Source of the DNA: Rubritepida sp.
GTDB taxonomy: Bacteria > Pseudomonadota > Alphaproteobacteria > Acetobacterales > Acetobacteraceae
Length of the DNA: 15,811 nt
Direction of reading: 5' to 3'
Assembly (NCBI GenBank): GCA_022843345.1
Contig: JALHNW010000009.1
Span: 1-15,811, forward strand
Of this stretch, positions 7,424-14,342 are shown one piece after another; position 1 is the first letter of the stretch, and the number at the start of each line of letters is the position of its first letter. Made by a program: the position numbers and the translations under genes. The notes beneath the pieces were generated by a model, which worked only from the letters and a program-made list of their open reading frames with translations, had not been told where the DNA came from and searched no databases.

Positions 7424-9618
7424 TGCACCGCCTCCACGAAGCTGGCCATCACGCGCTTGGGGCCTGCCTTCTCGAACTCGATGTCCAACCTGCCATCCTC
7501 CACCGCGGTGACGCGCCCATAGCCGAATTTCTGGTGGAACACGCGCGAGCCCACGGCGAAGTCCGGCACGGGGCGGCTCTGCACCTCCCAGGCGCCGGCC
7601 TCGATCACGCGGGGCTGGCGCGTGCCCATGAGCGGGCCGCCGCCGAAGACGCTGGCCGGCGGGGCCTTGGGGCGCAGGTCCGCGCCCTCGCGCTGCACCT
7701 CGCCCTCGGGCAGCTCGTCCAGGAAGCGCGAGGGGATGGAGGAGGTCCAGTTGCCGTAGATGCGGCGGTTGGCGGCGTGGGAGATCACGCACAGCTTGCG
7801 CGCCCGCGTGATGCCCACGTAGGCGAGGCGCCGCTCCTCCTCCAGCGCCTTCGCCCCGCCCTCGTCCAGGGAGCGCTGGGAGGGGAAGAGGCCCTCCTCC
7901 CAGCCCGGCAGGAAGACCAGGTCGAACTCCAGCCCCTTGGCGGCGTGCAGCGTCATCAAGGAGACCTTGTCGCCCTCGGCCTTGTCGTCGTTCTCCATCA
8001 CCAGGGCGATGTGCTCCAGGAAGGCGGCCATGGAGGGGAAGTCGCCCATGGCGCGCAGCAGCTCCTTCAGGTTGTCCAGGCGGCCCGGCGCCTCGGGGGA
8101 GCGGTCCTGCTTCCACATGTCGGTGTAGCCGCTTTCCTCCAGGATCTGGGCGGCGGTGACGACGTGGCTCTCACGCTCCAGCAGGGCGCGCCAGCGGGCG
8201 AAATTCTCCACCAGCTCGCGCAGGGAGGCGCGGGGGCGGGGGCGCAGCACGTCGGAGGTCGCCAGCCGGCCGGCGGCGACCTGGAGCGGCATCTGCCCCT
8301 CGCGCGCGGTGACGTGCAGGGCGTTGATGGCGGTGTCCCCCAGGCCGCGCTTGGGGGTGTTCACGATGCGCTCGAAGGCCAGGTCGTCGGCGGCGCTGGC
8401 ACTGGCGCGGAAATAGGCGATGGCGTCGCGGATCTCCGCGCGCTCGTAGAACTTGGCGCCGCCGAAGACGCGGTAGGGGACGCCGAGCGTGACCAGCCGC
8501 TCCTCGAAGGCGCGGGTCTGGAAGCCGGCGCGGACCAGGATCGCCATCTCGGCCAGGGAGATGCCGCGGCGTTGCTCCTGCTCGATGCGCTCGCCCACCA
8601 TGCGCGCCTCCTCGTCGCCGTCCCACAGGGAGACGACGCGCACCCGCTCGCCGCTCGCGTCGTTGCGCCCCGATCGCAGGGTCTTGCCCAGCCGCCCCTC
8701 GTTGCGGGCGATGAGGTGCGAGGCGGCGGCGAGGATGGGGCGGGTGGAGCGATAGTTGGATTCCAGCCGCACGATGACGGCGCCGGGGAAGTCCTTCTCG
8801 AAGCGCAGGATGTTCTCGATCTCCGCGCCGCGCCATGAGTATATCGACTGGTCGTCATCTCCGACGCAGCAAATGTTCCGGTGCCCCTGCGCCAGCAGCC
8901 GCAGCCACATGTACTGCACCAGGTTGGTGTCCTGGTACTCGTCCACCAGGATGTAACGGAACAGGCGGTGGTAGCGCTGGAGCACGTCCTCGTTGCCGCG
9001 CAGGATCTCGACGACGTGCAGCAGCAGGTCGCCGAAGTCGCAGGCGTTCAGCGCCACCAGCCGCGCCTGGTAGGCGGCATACAGCGCCTCCGCCCGGTTG
9101 TTGGCGTAGTCGCTCGTCTCCGCCACCGGCACCTTGCCGGCGGCGATGCCGCGGTCCTTCCAGCGCTGGATCACCGCCATCAGCCCGTTGGGCGGCCAGC
9201 GCTTCAGGTCCACGCCGGCGGCGTCCATCACCTGCTTCAGCAGCCGCGCCTGGTCGTCGGTGTCGAGGATGGTGAAGTCGCTCCTGAGCCCCACCAGCTC
9301 CGCGTGCCGGCGCAGCATCCGCGCGGCCAGCGCGTGGAAGGTGCCGAGCCACAGCCCCTCCACCGGGCGCTGGAGCATGGCCGAGAGGCGCTCGCGCATC
9401 TCGCGCGCGGCCTTGTTGGTGAAGGTCACGGCCAGCACCTGGTGCGGCTGGGCGCGCCCGCTCATCAGCAGGTGGGCGAAGCGCGTGGTCAGCACGCGCG
9501 TCTTGCCGGTGCCCGCGCCGGCCAGCACCAGCAGCGGGCCGTCCAGCGTCTCCACCGCCGCGCGCTGCTCGGGGTTGAGGCGGGACAGGTATGCGGGGAG
9601 GGGAGGGGTTGCCGTCAC
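7420..9618 (-). CDS. uvrD: ATP-dependent 3'-5' DNA helicase, UvrD/PcrA type
   Basis: Superfamily 1A helicase for nucleotide excision and mismatch repair or for clearing proteins from DNA. It has about 732 residues from the GTG at 9618. Motifs in order: Q-motif LNPEQRAAV, Walker A LAGAGTGKT with Lys39, AVTFTNKAAREM, Walker B VDEYQDTN, GDDDQSIYSWRGA, LESNYRST, LMTLHAAKGLEFDLVF, and VGITRARK. The tail VGSRVFHQKFGYGRVTAVEDGRLDIEFEKAG is the tudor-like C-terminal domain of PcrA/UvrD that contacts RNA polymerase. The start is uncertain: ATG at 9648 adds ten residues (MFAGCSIAAR) but would leave only 18 bases to the divergent gene at 9667. Neither start has a strong ribosome-binding site. It overlaps prmA downstream. 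UvrD and PcrA names are both used for this alphaproteobacterial type. Confidence 0.94.
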   Translation of the reverse strand: MTATPPLPAYLSRLNPEQRAAVETLDGPLLVLAGAGTGKTRVLTTRFAHLLMSGRAQPHQVLAVTFTNKAAREMRERLSAMLQRPVEGLWLGTFHALAARMLRRHAELVGLRSDFTILDTDDQARLLKQVMDAAGVDLKRWPPNGLMAVIQRWKDRGIAAGKVPVAETSDYANNRAEALYAAYQARLVALNACDFGDLLLHVVEILRGNEDVLQRYHRLFRYILVDEYQDTNLVQYMWLRLLAQGHRNICCVGDDDQSIYSWRGAEIENILRFEKDFPGAVIVRLESNYRSTRPILAAASHLIARNEGRLGKTLRSGRNDASGERVRVVSLWDGDEEARMVGERIEQEQRRGISLAEMAILVRAGFQTRAFEERLVTLGVPYRVFGGAKFYERAEIRDAIAYFRASASAADDLAFERIVNTPKRGLGDTAINALHVTAREGQMPLQVAAGRLATSDVLRPRPRASLRELVENFARWRALLERESHVVTAAQILEESGYTDMWKQDRSPEAPGRLDNLKELLRAMGDFPSMAAFLEHIALVMENDDKAEGDKVSLMTLHAAKGLEFDLVFLPGWEEGLFPSQRSLDEGGAKALEEERRLAYVGITRARKLCVISHAANRRIYGNWTSSIPSRFLDELPEGEVQREGADLRPKAPPASVFGGGPLMGTRQPRVIEAGAWEVQSRPVPDFAVGSRVFHQKFGYGRVTAVEDGRLDIEFEKAGPKRVMASFVEAVQ

Positions 9619-9666
9619 GCGCGCGGCTATAGAACATCCGGCAAACATCGCCAAACGGGTCCTGTC

Positions 9667-10608
9667 GTGCGCCTTTTCCTCGAATGGTCGGCCCATCGCG
9701 GCGCTTCCCTGCTGGCCGTGGGCATCTTCATCGGCCTGTTCACCCCGCCGCTGGCGGCCGCGCTGCGCGACGTGGTGACGCCCGTGGTCTTCTGCCTGAT
9801 GACGCTGGTGCTGCTGCGCGTGGACCCCGCGCAGGTCGTGGGATACCTCAAGCGCCCGGTCCTCGTAGCCCTGCTGCTGCTGTGGCTGCTGGTGCTGTGC
9901 CCCATCCTGGCCTGGGCGGCCTGCGCCGCACTCGGCTTCACCGGCCCGCTGGCCGCCGCGCTCGTCATCATGGCCACCGGCTGCGCCGCCACCTCCAGCC
10001 CGGCCTTCGCGCGCCTGGTGGGGCTGGATGGCGAGATCGCGCTGGTCGCCGCCGTGCTGTCCACCCTGCTGGTGCCCTTCACCGCGCCGCCCATGGCGCT
10101 GGGGCTGATGGGGATCGACCTCGCCATCTCGCTGCCCGCGCTGATGCTGCGCCTGGCCCTGCTGGTGGGGCTGCCGCTGCTGCTGTCCATCCTGGTGCGC
10201 CGCATCGTCGCCCCCGCCACGCTGGCCCATTGGGGCCGCGCGGTGGACGGCGCGGTGGTGCTGCTGGTCGTGCTCTACGGCTTCGGGGTGATGGATGGCA
10301 TCCTGGCCCTGCTGCTGCGCGAGCCCGCCTTCATCCTCGGCGGCATCGCGCTGGCCTTCGCCGGCGCCTTCGCGCTGAACCTCGCCACCGCGCTGGCCTT
10401 CACGCCCTTCGGCAAGGGCATCGCGCTGTCGGCCGGGTTGCTGTCGGGCAACCGCAACATGGCGCTCTACCTCGCCGTGCTGCCGGCGGCCACCGACCCG
10501 CGCATCCTAGTCTTCTTCGCGCTGTGCCAGTTCCCCCTCTTCCTCAGCCCATTCTTGCTGCGGCCGTTCTATGGCCGGATGAGGGGGCGCGCTCAGCCGC
10601 CCGCCTGA
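9667..10608 (+). CDS. Multi-pass membrane transporter, bile acid:sodium symporter (BASS)-like
   Basis: A 313-residue, very hydrophobic inner-membrane protein with about ten predicted helices (roughly 13-30, 36-51, 64-90, 95-110, 121-147, 154-178, 192-212, 220-245, 251-273, 279-298). The fold pattern and motifs resemble the BASS superfamily: the short polar break GCAATSSPAF (105-114) between two helices, LSTLLVPFTAPPMAL after it, and SGNRNMALYLAVL (260-272) near the C-terminus, where the family has GNRN-like residues. Substrate cannot be told. The start is GTG at 9667; the preceding bases contain no convincing Shine-Dalgarno. It is divergent from uvrD, and its last 16 bases overlap the end of convergent metF. 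Family assignment is moderate; transport of an organic anion with Na+ is only a possibility. Confidence 0.75.
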   Translation: MRLFLEWSAHRGASLLAVGIFIGLFTPPLAAALRDVVTPVVFCLMTLVLLRVDPAQVVGYLKRPVLVALLLLWLLVLCPILAWAACAALGFTGPLAAALVIMATGCAATSSPAFARLVGLDGEIALVAAVLSTLLVPFTAPPMALGLMGIDLAISLPALMLRLALLVGLPLLLSILVRRIVAPATLAHWGRAVDGAVVLLVVLYGFGVMDGILALLLREPAFILGGIALAFAGAFALNLATALAFTPFGKGIALSAGLLSGNRNMALYLAVLPAATDPRILVFFALCQFPLFLSPFLLRPFYGRMRGRAQPPA

Positions 10609-11531
10609 ATGCGGGGCCTCGCGCCGAGGATATGCGCGATGGCGTAGGTCAGGTCCGCCCGGTTGAGCGTGTAGAAGTGGAACTCGTCCACCCCGTTGGC
10701 CTGCAGGATGCGCACCTGCTCCGCCGCCACCGTGGCCGCCACCAGCTGGCGCGTCGCCGGGTCTTCGTCCAGCCCCTCGAACAGCGCGTCCATCCACGCC
10801 GGCACGCTCGCCCCGCACATGGCGCTGAAGCGCTTGACGCCGGCGATCCCCGTCACCGGCATGATGCCCGGCACGATGGGCGTGGTGATCCCCGCCGCCA
10901 GGCAGCGGTCCAGGAAGCGCAGGTACACGTCCGTGTCGAAGAAGTACTGCGTGATGGCCCGGTTCGCCCCCGCGTCCAGCTTGCGCTTCAGGAAGTCCAG
11001 GTCCGCATCCGCGCTCAGCGCCGCCGGGTGCGCCTCGGGGTAGGCGCCCACGCTGATGTCGAAGTCGCCGATCCGCCGCAGCCCGCGCACCAGGTCCTCC
11101 GCCTGCGCATACCCGCCCGGATGCGGCTCATATCCCGCCGCCCCGGCCGGCGGGTCGCCGCGCAGGGCCACGATGTGCCGCACCCCGGCATCCCAGTAGG
11201 CGCGCGCCACCTCGTCCACCTCCTCGCGCGTCGCACCCACGCAGGTCAGGTGGGCGGCCGGCACCAGCGACGTCTCGCGCACGATGCGCGCCACCGTGTC
11301 GTGCGTGCGGCTGCGCGTGGACCCGCCCGCGCCGTAGGTCACGCTGACGAATCGCGGCGCCAGCGGCTCCAGCCGCCGGATGCTCGTCCACAGCTCGCCC
11401 TCCATCCGCTCGTTCTTGGGCGGAAAGAACTCGAAGCTCAGCTTCGGCACGGGCAGGGCGGCCGGCGCGGGCAGGGTGCCGATGCGCGGCCCGGTCAGCC
11501 AGCGTTCCAGGGTGTTCGGGGCGGTGTCCAT
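10593..11531 (-). CDS. metF: 5,10-methylenetetrahydrofolate reductase
   Basis: FAD-dependent enzyme that reduces 5,10-methylene-THF to 5-methyl-THF, the methyl donor for methionine synthesis. It has 312 residues, typical of bacterial MetF. Motifs: LSFEFFPPKNERME (31-44) with catalytic Glu34, FVSVTYGAGGSTR (61-73), HLTCVG, HIVALRGDPP, and the later QYFFDTDVYLRFLDRC and VPGIMPVT. The ATG at 11531 (MDTAPNTLERW) places the FEFFPPK motif near residue 32, as expected. No clear Shine-Dalgarno is seen, and the frame stays open upstream, so the start is only probable. It is divergent from mlaA with a dyad in the shared region. It uses the product of the glycine cleavage system encoded in the same window, though the genes are not in one operon. 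Confidence 0.96.
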   Translation of the reverse strand: MDTAPNTLERWLTGPRIGTLPAPAALPVPKLSFEFFPPKNERMEGELWTSIRRLEPLAPRFVSVTYGAGGSTRSRTHDTVARIVRETSLVPAAHLTCVGATREEVDEVARAYWDAGVRHIVALRGDPPAGAAGYEPHPGGYAQAEDLVRGLRRIGDFDISVGAYPEAHPAALSADADLDFLKRKLDAGANRAITQYFFDTDVYLRFLDRCLAAGITTPIVPGIMPVTGIAGVKRFSAMCGASVPAWMDALFEGLDEDPATRQLVAATVAAEQVRILQANGVDEFHFYTLNRADLTYAIAHILGARPRIQAGG

Positions 11532-11593
11532 GATGCAGTGGAATGGCGTGGCCCCCCGGCCATGGCAAGGGGGATTTGCGCCCGCGGGCGGCC

Positions 11594-11613
11594 CTGCGGT
11601 AAACCATCCGCAG
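11594..11613. promoter_or_regulatory. Dyad in the metF-mlaA divergent region
   Basis: CTGCGG and CCGCAG form a perfect six-base inverted repeat around an eight-base A/T-containing centre, 63 bases upstream of the metF ATG and 69 upstream of the mlaA ATG. The position suits an operator for either divergent gene. I cannot match it to a known SAM riboswitch core or a known regulator site. Candidate only. Confidence 0.35.
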
Positions 11614-11681
11614 TTTCCCCGATTGATCGAGGGTGGCGGGCCGCAGCACGGCCCGGCCCGCAGCCAGGTGAACCGCCCCCG

Positions 11682-12488
11682 ATGCGCCTTCCCGCCCTCC
11701 TCCTCGCCGCCATCCTGTCCTTGTCCCTCTCGGCCTGCGCCACCCGTCCCCCCGCCACCGACCGCGAGGCCGTGGAGGAGTTCGAGGCCAACAACGACCC
11801 CATCGAGCCCTTCAACCGCGCCATGTTCGCGGTGAACGGCGCCATAGACACGGTCGCACTCCGCCCCGCCGCCGTCGCCTACCGCGCCGTGGTGCCGCCC
11901 CCGCTGCGCACCGGCATCCGCAACGCGCTGGGCAACCTGCGCGCGCCCACCATCCTGCTCAACGACATCCTCCAGGCCCAGCCGGAGCGCGCGGCCCGCA
12001 CCGCCGTGCGCTTCGTCATCAACTCCACCCTGGGCATCGGCGGCCTGGTGGACGTGGCCGAATGGCAGTTCGGCATCCCCGGCCACGCCGAGGATTTCGG
12101 CCAGACGCTGGCCGTCTGGGGCGTGGGCGAGGGGCCCTACCTCTTCATCCCCGTCTTCGGCCCCTCCAACCCGCGCGACCTCGTCGGCACCGCGGTGGAC
12201 GCCGTGGCCTCCCCCTGGTTCTGGTTCGGCCAGGGCGAGGTGGTGGAGGCCCTGCGCTGGGCCCGCTTCGGCCTGACCATCCTCGATTCGCGCGAAGCCG
12301 TGCTCGACACGCTGGACGACATCAACCGCACCTCGCTCGATCCCTATTCCACGCTGCGCGCCGGCTACCGCCAGCGCCGGGCATCCGAGATCGGCAACCG
12401 CAACGACCGCACGCCCCAATCCGCCATCGGCTCCGGCTTCGGCGTCGGCCCCGGCGACTTCCGCCCGGGCAACCCGCCGCCCCGCTGA
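11682..12488 (+). CDS. mlaA: MlaA/VacJ family outer-membrane lipoprotein
   Basis: Outer-membrane component of the Mla system, which removes misplaced phospholipids from the outer leaflet and hands them to MlaC. It has 268 residues. The N-terminus is a lipoprotein signal: MRLPALLLAA, a hydrophobic stretch and the lipobox LSAC with Cys19 as the lipidated residue. The mature protein carries the family hallmark ANNDPIEPFNRAMFAVN, then RTAVRFVINSTLGIGGLVDVA, and the central motif EDFGQTLAVWGVGEGPYLFIPVFGPSNPRDLVG. It ends with a polar, Asn/Pro/Gly-rich tail. AGGTGA about 11 bases upstream supports the ATG. It is followed 36 bases later by mlaC, a probable two-gene operon. mlaF, mlaE and mlaD are not in the window. 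Confidence 0.95.
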   Translation: MRLPALLLAAILSLSLSACATRPPATDREAVEEFEANNDPIEPFNRAMFAVNGAIDTVALRPAAVAYRAVVPPPLRTGIRNALGNLRAPTILLNDILQAQPERAARTAVRFVINSTLGIGGLVDVAEWQFGIPGHAEDFGQTLAVWGVGEGPYLFIPVFGPSNPRDLVGTAVDAVASPWFWFGQGEVVEALRWARFGLTILDSREAVLDTLDDINRTSLDPYSTLRAGYRQRRASEIGNRNDRTPQSAIGSGFGVGPGDFRPGNPPPR

Positions 12489-12524
12489 ACCCTTCACGAC
12501 CAAGACCCCCCGAGGACCACCGCC

Positions 12525-13136
12525 TTGCGCACCCCCCGACCGACCCGCCGCCTCCTCCTGGGCGCGCCCCTCCTGCTGGCCGCCTTCCCCGCCGCCGCCC
12601 AGATGGACACCGGCCGCGCCGCCGCCTTCATCCAGGCCACCGGCGAGGAGCTGGTCCGCGTCATCAACTCCCCCGCCGCGCCCGAGCAGCGCCGCGCCCA
12701 GGTCGTCGCCATCCTCCGCCGCTCGGTGGACGTGGAGGGCACGGGCCGCTTCATCCTCGGCCGCTGGTGGCGCCAGGCCACGCCGGCCGAGCAGGCCGAA
12801 TACCTGCGCCTGTTCGAGGAGGTGCTGATCCGCAACCTCGCCTCGCGCTTCGGCGAGTACCAGGGCGTCACCTTCGCCCTCGGCCGCTCCCAGCTGCGCA
12901 CGGAGGACGACGCGCTGGTCACCACCGTCGTCCAGCGCCCCGGCAGCGCCGCCTTCAACCTGGACTGGCGCGTGGCCGAGGTGAACGGCCAGCCCCGCAT
13001 CGTGGACCTCGTCGCCGAGGGCGCCTCGCTGCGCCTCACCCAGCGTTCCGAATACTCCGCGGTGGTCCAGCGCGGCGGCAACCAGGTCGCCGCGCTGCTG
13101 GCCGCCATGCGCCAGCAGATCGCGCAGCTGCGCTGA
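12525..13136 (+). CDS. mlaC: MlaC/Ttg2D family periplasmic phospholipid-binding protein
   Basis: Periplasmic carrier that moves phospholipid between outer-membrane MlaA and the inner-membrane MlaFEDB transporter. It has 203 residues with an export signal, RRLLLGAPLLLAAFPAAAQ, cleaved probably after AAA. The twin arginine and Gly make it Tat-like, but Sec is equally possible. The mature part shows the family pattern: an N-terminal helix region, VDVEGTGRFILGRWWRQATPAEQAEY (a variant of the D..M/G.F.LGr.wr.at..Q...F motif), NLASRFGEYQGV, and the strand region WRVAEVNGQPRIVDLVAEGASL. The start is TTG at 12525: a GAGGA lies about nine bases upstream, and the first in-frame ATG (12603) would delete the signal peptide. 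It lies 36 bases after mlaA. Confidence 0.92.
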   Translation: MRTPRPTRRLLLGAPLLLAAFPAAAQMDTGRAAAFIQATGEELVRVINSPAAPEQRRAQVVAILRRSVDVEGTGRFILGRWWRQATPAEQAEYLRLFEEVLIRNLASRFGEYQGVTFALGRSQLRTEDDALVTTVVQRPGSAAFNLDWRVAEVNGQPRIVDLVAEGASLRLTQRSEYSAVVQRGGNQVAALLAAMRQQIAQLR

Positions 13137-13146
13137 CCCCACGCCA

Positions 13147-13179
13147 CTTTCCCCGCGTCGCTGCGCGTCGCGGGGAAAG
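13147..13179. terminator. Strong hairpin 10 bases after mlaC, possible transcription end
   Basis: CTTTCCCCGCG (13147-13157) and CGCGGGGAAAG (13169-13179) form a perfect eleven-pair stem with an eleven-base loop. It begins ten bases beyond the mlaC stop. No T-run follows, so it is not a textbook intrinsic terminator. The stem end is A/T-paired and it may protect the 3' end or assist termination for mlaA-mlaC. Confidence 0.5.
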
Positions 13180-13232
13180 CGCCGCGGGGACCCCGGTGGC
13201 AGGCGCGCCTTCGTCGTAGGGTGCGCCTTTTT

Positions 13233-13266
13233 CTGCCCGCGGCCGCGGGGCTTCGCCCGCGCCGGG
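13233..13266 (+). repeat. Direct repeat, copy 1
   Basis: A 34-base unit starting CTGCCCGCGGCCGCGG and ending GCGCCGGG, identical to copy 2 (13362-13395) except for one base (G at 13249, A in copy 2). Similarity continues to the left as a T-rich GCGCCTTTTT segment matching GCGGCCTTTGT before copy 2. It contains the self-complementary CCGCGGCCGCGG. Confidence 0.8.
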
Positions 13267-13292
13267 CCACGCCCATCCTTCGCGTTCGTCTC

Positions 13293-13313
13293 CGCGCCAG
13301 GGTGAAGCCCCGG
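13293..13313 (-). repeat. Degenerate inverted copy of the 34-base repeat core
   Basis: Read on the minus strand this segment has GGGGCTTCACCC followed by GGCGC, close to GGGGCTTCGCCCGCGC in copy 1. The core can pair with copy 1 over about twelve positions including one G-U. Weaker than the direct copies. Confidence 0.45.
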
Positions 13314-13361
13314 CGCGACCGGAGGGGGCTGGTGCGGCCTTGCCGTGGCGCGGCCTTTGTC

Positions 13362-13395
13362 CTGCCCGCGGCCGCGGAGCTTCGCCCGCGCCGGG
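13362..13395 (+). repeat. Direct repeat, copy 2
   Basis: Second copy of the 34-base unit, 129 bases after copy 1, with a single mismatch at 13378. It lies about 45 bases from the stop codon of the convergent transposase-derived gene. The two copies may be dispersed intergenic repeats of this genome; no mobile-element ends are visible. Confidence 0.8.
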
Positions 13396-13439
13396 GCGGG
13401 GGGCGGCGCGGGTCGGGTGGGGTGTACGCTCCTCATGGC

Positions 13440-14135
13440 TCACGCCGGCTCCCAGGCCCGCCTGATCCTTCGCACGCCCCCGCACCAGCGTGCCACGGCG
13501 CGCAGCACGCGCCCGAAGCTCTCGCGCACCCCTGCCGGCCACGCGGCCGCGCCCTTCAGCATGGGCGCGATCAGCCCCAGGTGGCAGTTCGCGGACAAAA
13601 CCGGGTCGGGGAAGCACGAGGGCGGCGCGCGCAGCGCCGAGGCGAAGCCCGTCTCGCGTGCCAGCATCACCCCATGCAGCCCCTGCATCCGCCACGCCCG
13701 GCGGAAGGCGCGACAAACAAAATACTCCAGCGCCGGGAAGCGCCCGCGCACCGCGGCCAGCTGCCGCAGCAGCGCCATCCACATTCCCCGCGCCGCCCAG
13801 CGGCGGAAGCAGCGGTGCAGGGCATCCCCGCTCATGCGTGGCGCCACCGCGCTGCGCACCCCCCGCCAGGGCCCACGCTGGCAGGCGGCCTCCAGGCAGG
13901 CCTCCAGCCGCTCCATGGGGTCGTGGAAGGCCGGGCGCCCCTGCTCGCCCACCTTGCAGTGCAGGGCGAGGACGGGCTCGACGAAGGCGCGCTCCTCAGG
14001 CGACAGGCGCCGCCACGCCACGGGCGCGCTCAGCCGGGCCGGCCGGCGGCCGCGCGGTATCACGTCGTTCAGCGTCCCGATGGCGCGGGCGGCGAGGATG
14101 GCCTTGCGGGCGGCGGAGAGGCGGGGACGGGACAT
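13440..14135 (-). CDS. Orphan protein with IS5-type transposase N-terminal (DUF4096-like) region
   Basis: A 231-residue, Arg/Trp-rich basic protein that I do not recognise as a named family. Residues about 44-126 follow the pattern of the DUF4096 domain at the N-terminus of IS5/IS4 transposases: LSPEERAFVEPVL (44-56), GRP (66-68), a helix with ERLEACLEAA, then GPWR (88-91) and CFRRWAARGMWMALLRQL (109-126). Family counterparts are LTDxxWxxIEPLLP, GRP, GxPWRxLP and FRRWxxxGxWxxL. The remaining 100 residues (EYFVCRAFRRAWRMQGLHG, two Cys, CFPDP) show no DDE catalytic motifs, so transposition activity is not expected. ATG 14135 has AGGAG seven bases upstream, which argues for a real gene. No terminal inverted repeats were found. 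It could be a domesticated DNA-binding protein or a decayed transposase. Confidence 0.6.
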   Translation of the reverse strand: MSRPRLSAARKAILAARAIGTLNDVIPRGRRPARLSAPVAWRRLSPEERAFVEPVLALHCKVGEQGRPAFHDPMERLEACLEAACQRGPWRGVRSAVAPRMSGDALHRCFRRWAARGMWMALLRQLAAVRGRFPALEYFVCRAFRRAWRMQGLHGVMLARETGFASALRAPPSCFPDPVLSANCHLGLIAPMLKGAAAWPAGVRESFGRVLRAVARWCGGVRRIRRAWEPA

Positions 14136-14155
14136 GGGCGTTCTCCTGCAAGGGA

Positions 14156-14226
14156 GAAGAACAAAGCAGGAAAATCATTGGAAGGTCAAGGAAAACAAAA
14201 GAAAATAAAGCGAAATCAATGACCTA
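14156..14226. promoter_or_regulatory. A/T-rich upstream region between divergent accessory genes
   Basis: About 70 bases, mostly A/T and purine-rich on the plus strand, in an otherwise very GC-rich window. It holds AGGTCA (14183-14188) and TGACCT (14220-14225) as an inverted pair and the related segments AAATCATTGG and AAATCAATGA. On the minus strand TTGACC (14189-14184) could be a -35 box for the 13440-14135 gene, but the spaced -10 is poor. It is probably a promoter or UP-like element, or a foreign junction. The rest of the 207-base gap (14227-14342) holds the vapB45-like promoter area. Confidence 0.5.
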
Positions 14227-14296
14227 AGGAGTGAACGCAGCTTGTTGAAGTATGCGGACAGGGGGAAGAACGGCGTCCTTCCGTGCCCTCGGCGTC

Positions 14297-14333
14297 TTGG
14301 CCCATGGTCAATCACGGCCGGCTGGCCTAGATT
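14297..14333 (+). promoter_or_regulatory. Candidate promoter/operator of the VapB45-like gene
   Basis: An imperfect dyad TTGGCCcATGGTCAA (14297-14311), a GGCC-GGCT-GGCC element (14316-14327) and a TAGATT -10-like box (14328-14333) lie directly before the ATG at 14343. The box is nine bases from that ATG, so the mRNA could be leaderless. Toxin-antitoxin operons are commonly autoregulated at such dyads. All are weak matches. Confidence 0.3.
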
Positions 14334-14342
14334 CTTCCGGAC

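Larger units (their letters stand above)
13137..13439. other. Gene-free interval between mlaC and the convergent 13440 gene
   Basis: About 300 bases with no credible gene; frames open here have repetitive Arg/Pro/Gly composition typical of chance. It contains a strong hairpin after mlaC, two copies of a 34-base direct repeat and a weaker inverted copy, listed separately. The gene on the right points toward this interval, so it receives the 3' ends of both flanking genes. Confidence 0.7.

Noticed and set aside
9619..10230. Extended N-terminus for the UvrD/PcrA helicase
   Set aside because: The added residues are Gln/His/Gly-rich noise antisense to the transporter; helicase similarity starts around YLSRLNPEQ.
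11532..11593. SAM or SAH riboswitch in the metF leader
   Set aside because: The conserved cores of these classes could not be recognised; only a simple dyad is present nearby.
13233..13395. CRISPR array
   Set aside because: Only two direct copies separated by 95 bases, with no regular spacers and no cas genes.
11532..13436. Very long N-terminal extension of metF across mlaA and mlaC
   Set aside because: Antisense to two clear genes and low in complexity; MetF motifs fit a start at 11531.
13221..14222. Plus-strand frame spanning the repeats and the transposase-like gene
   Set aside because: Arg/Pro/Ala-rich composition and no ribosome-binding site; the minus-strand gene has both a motif pattern and a good AGGAG.
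13137..14342. Complete insertion sequence around the transposase-like gene
   Set aside because: No terminal inverted repeats or target duplication found flanking the gene, and the protein lacks a DDE domain.
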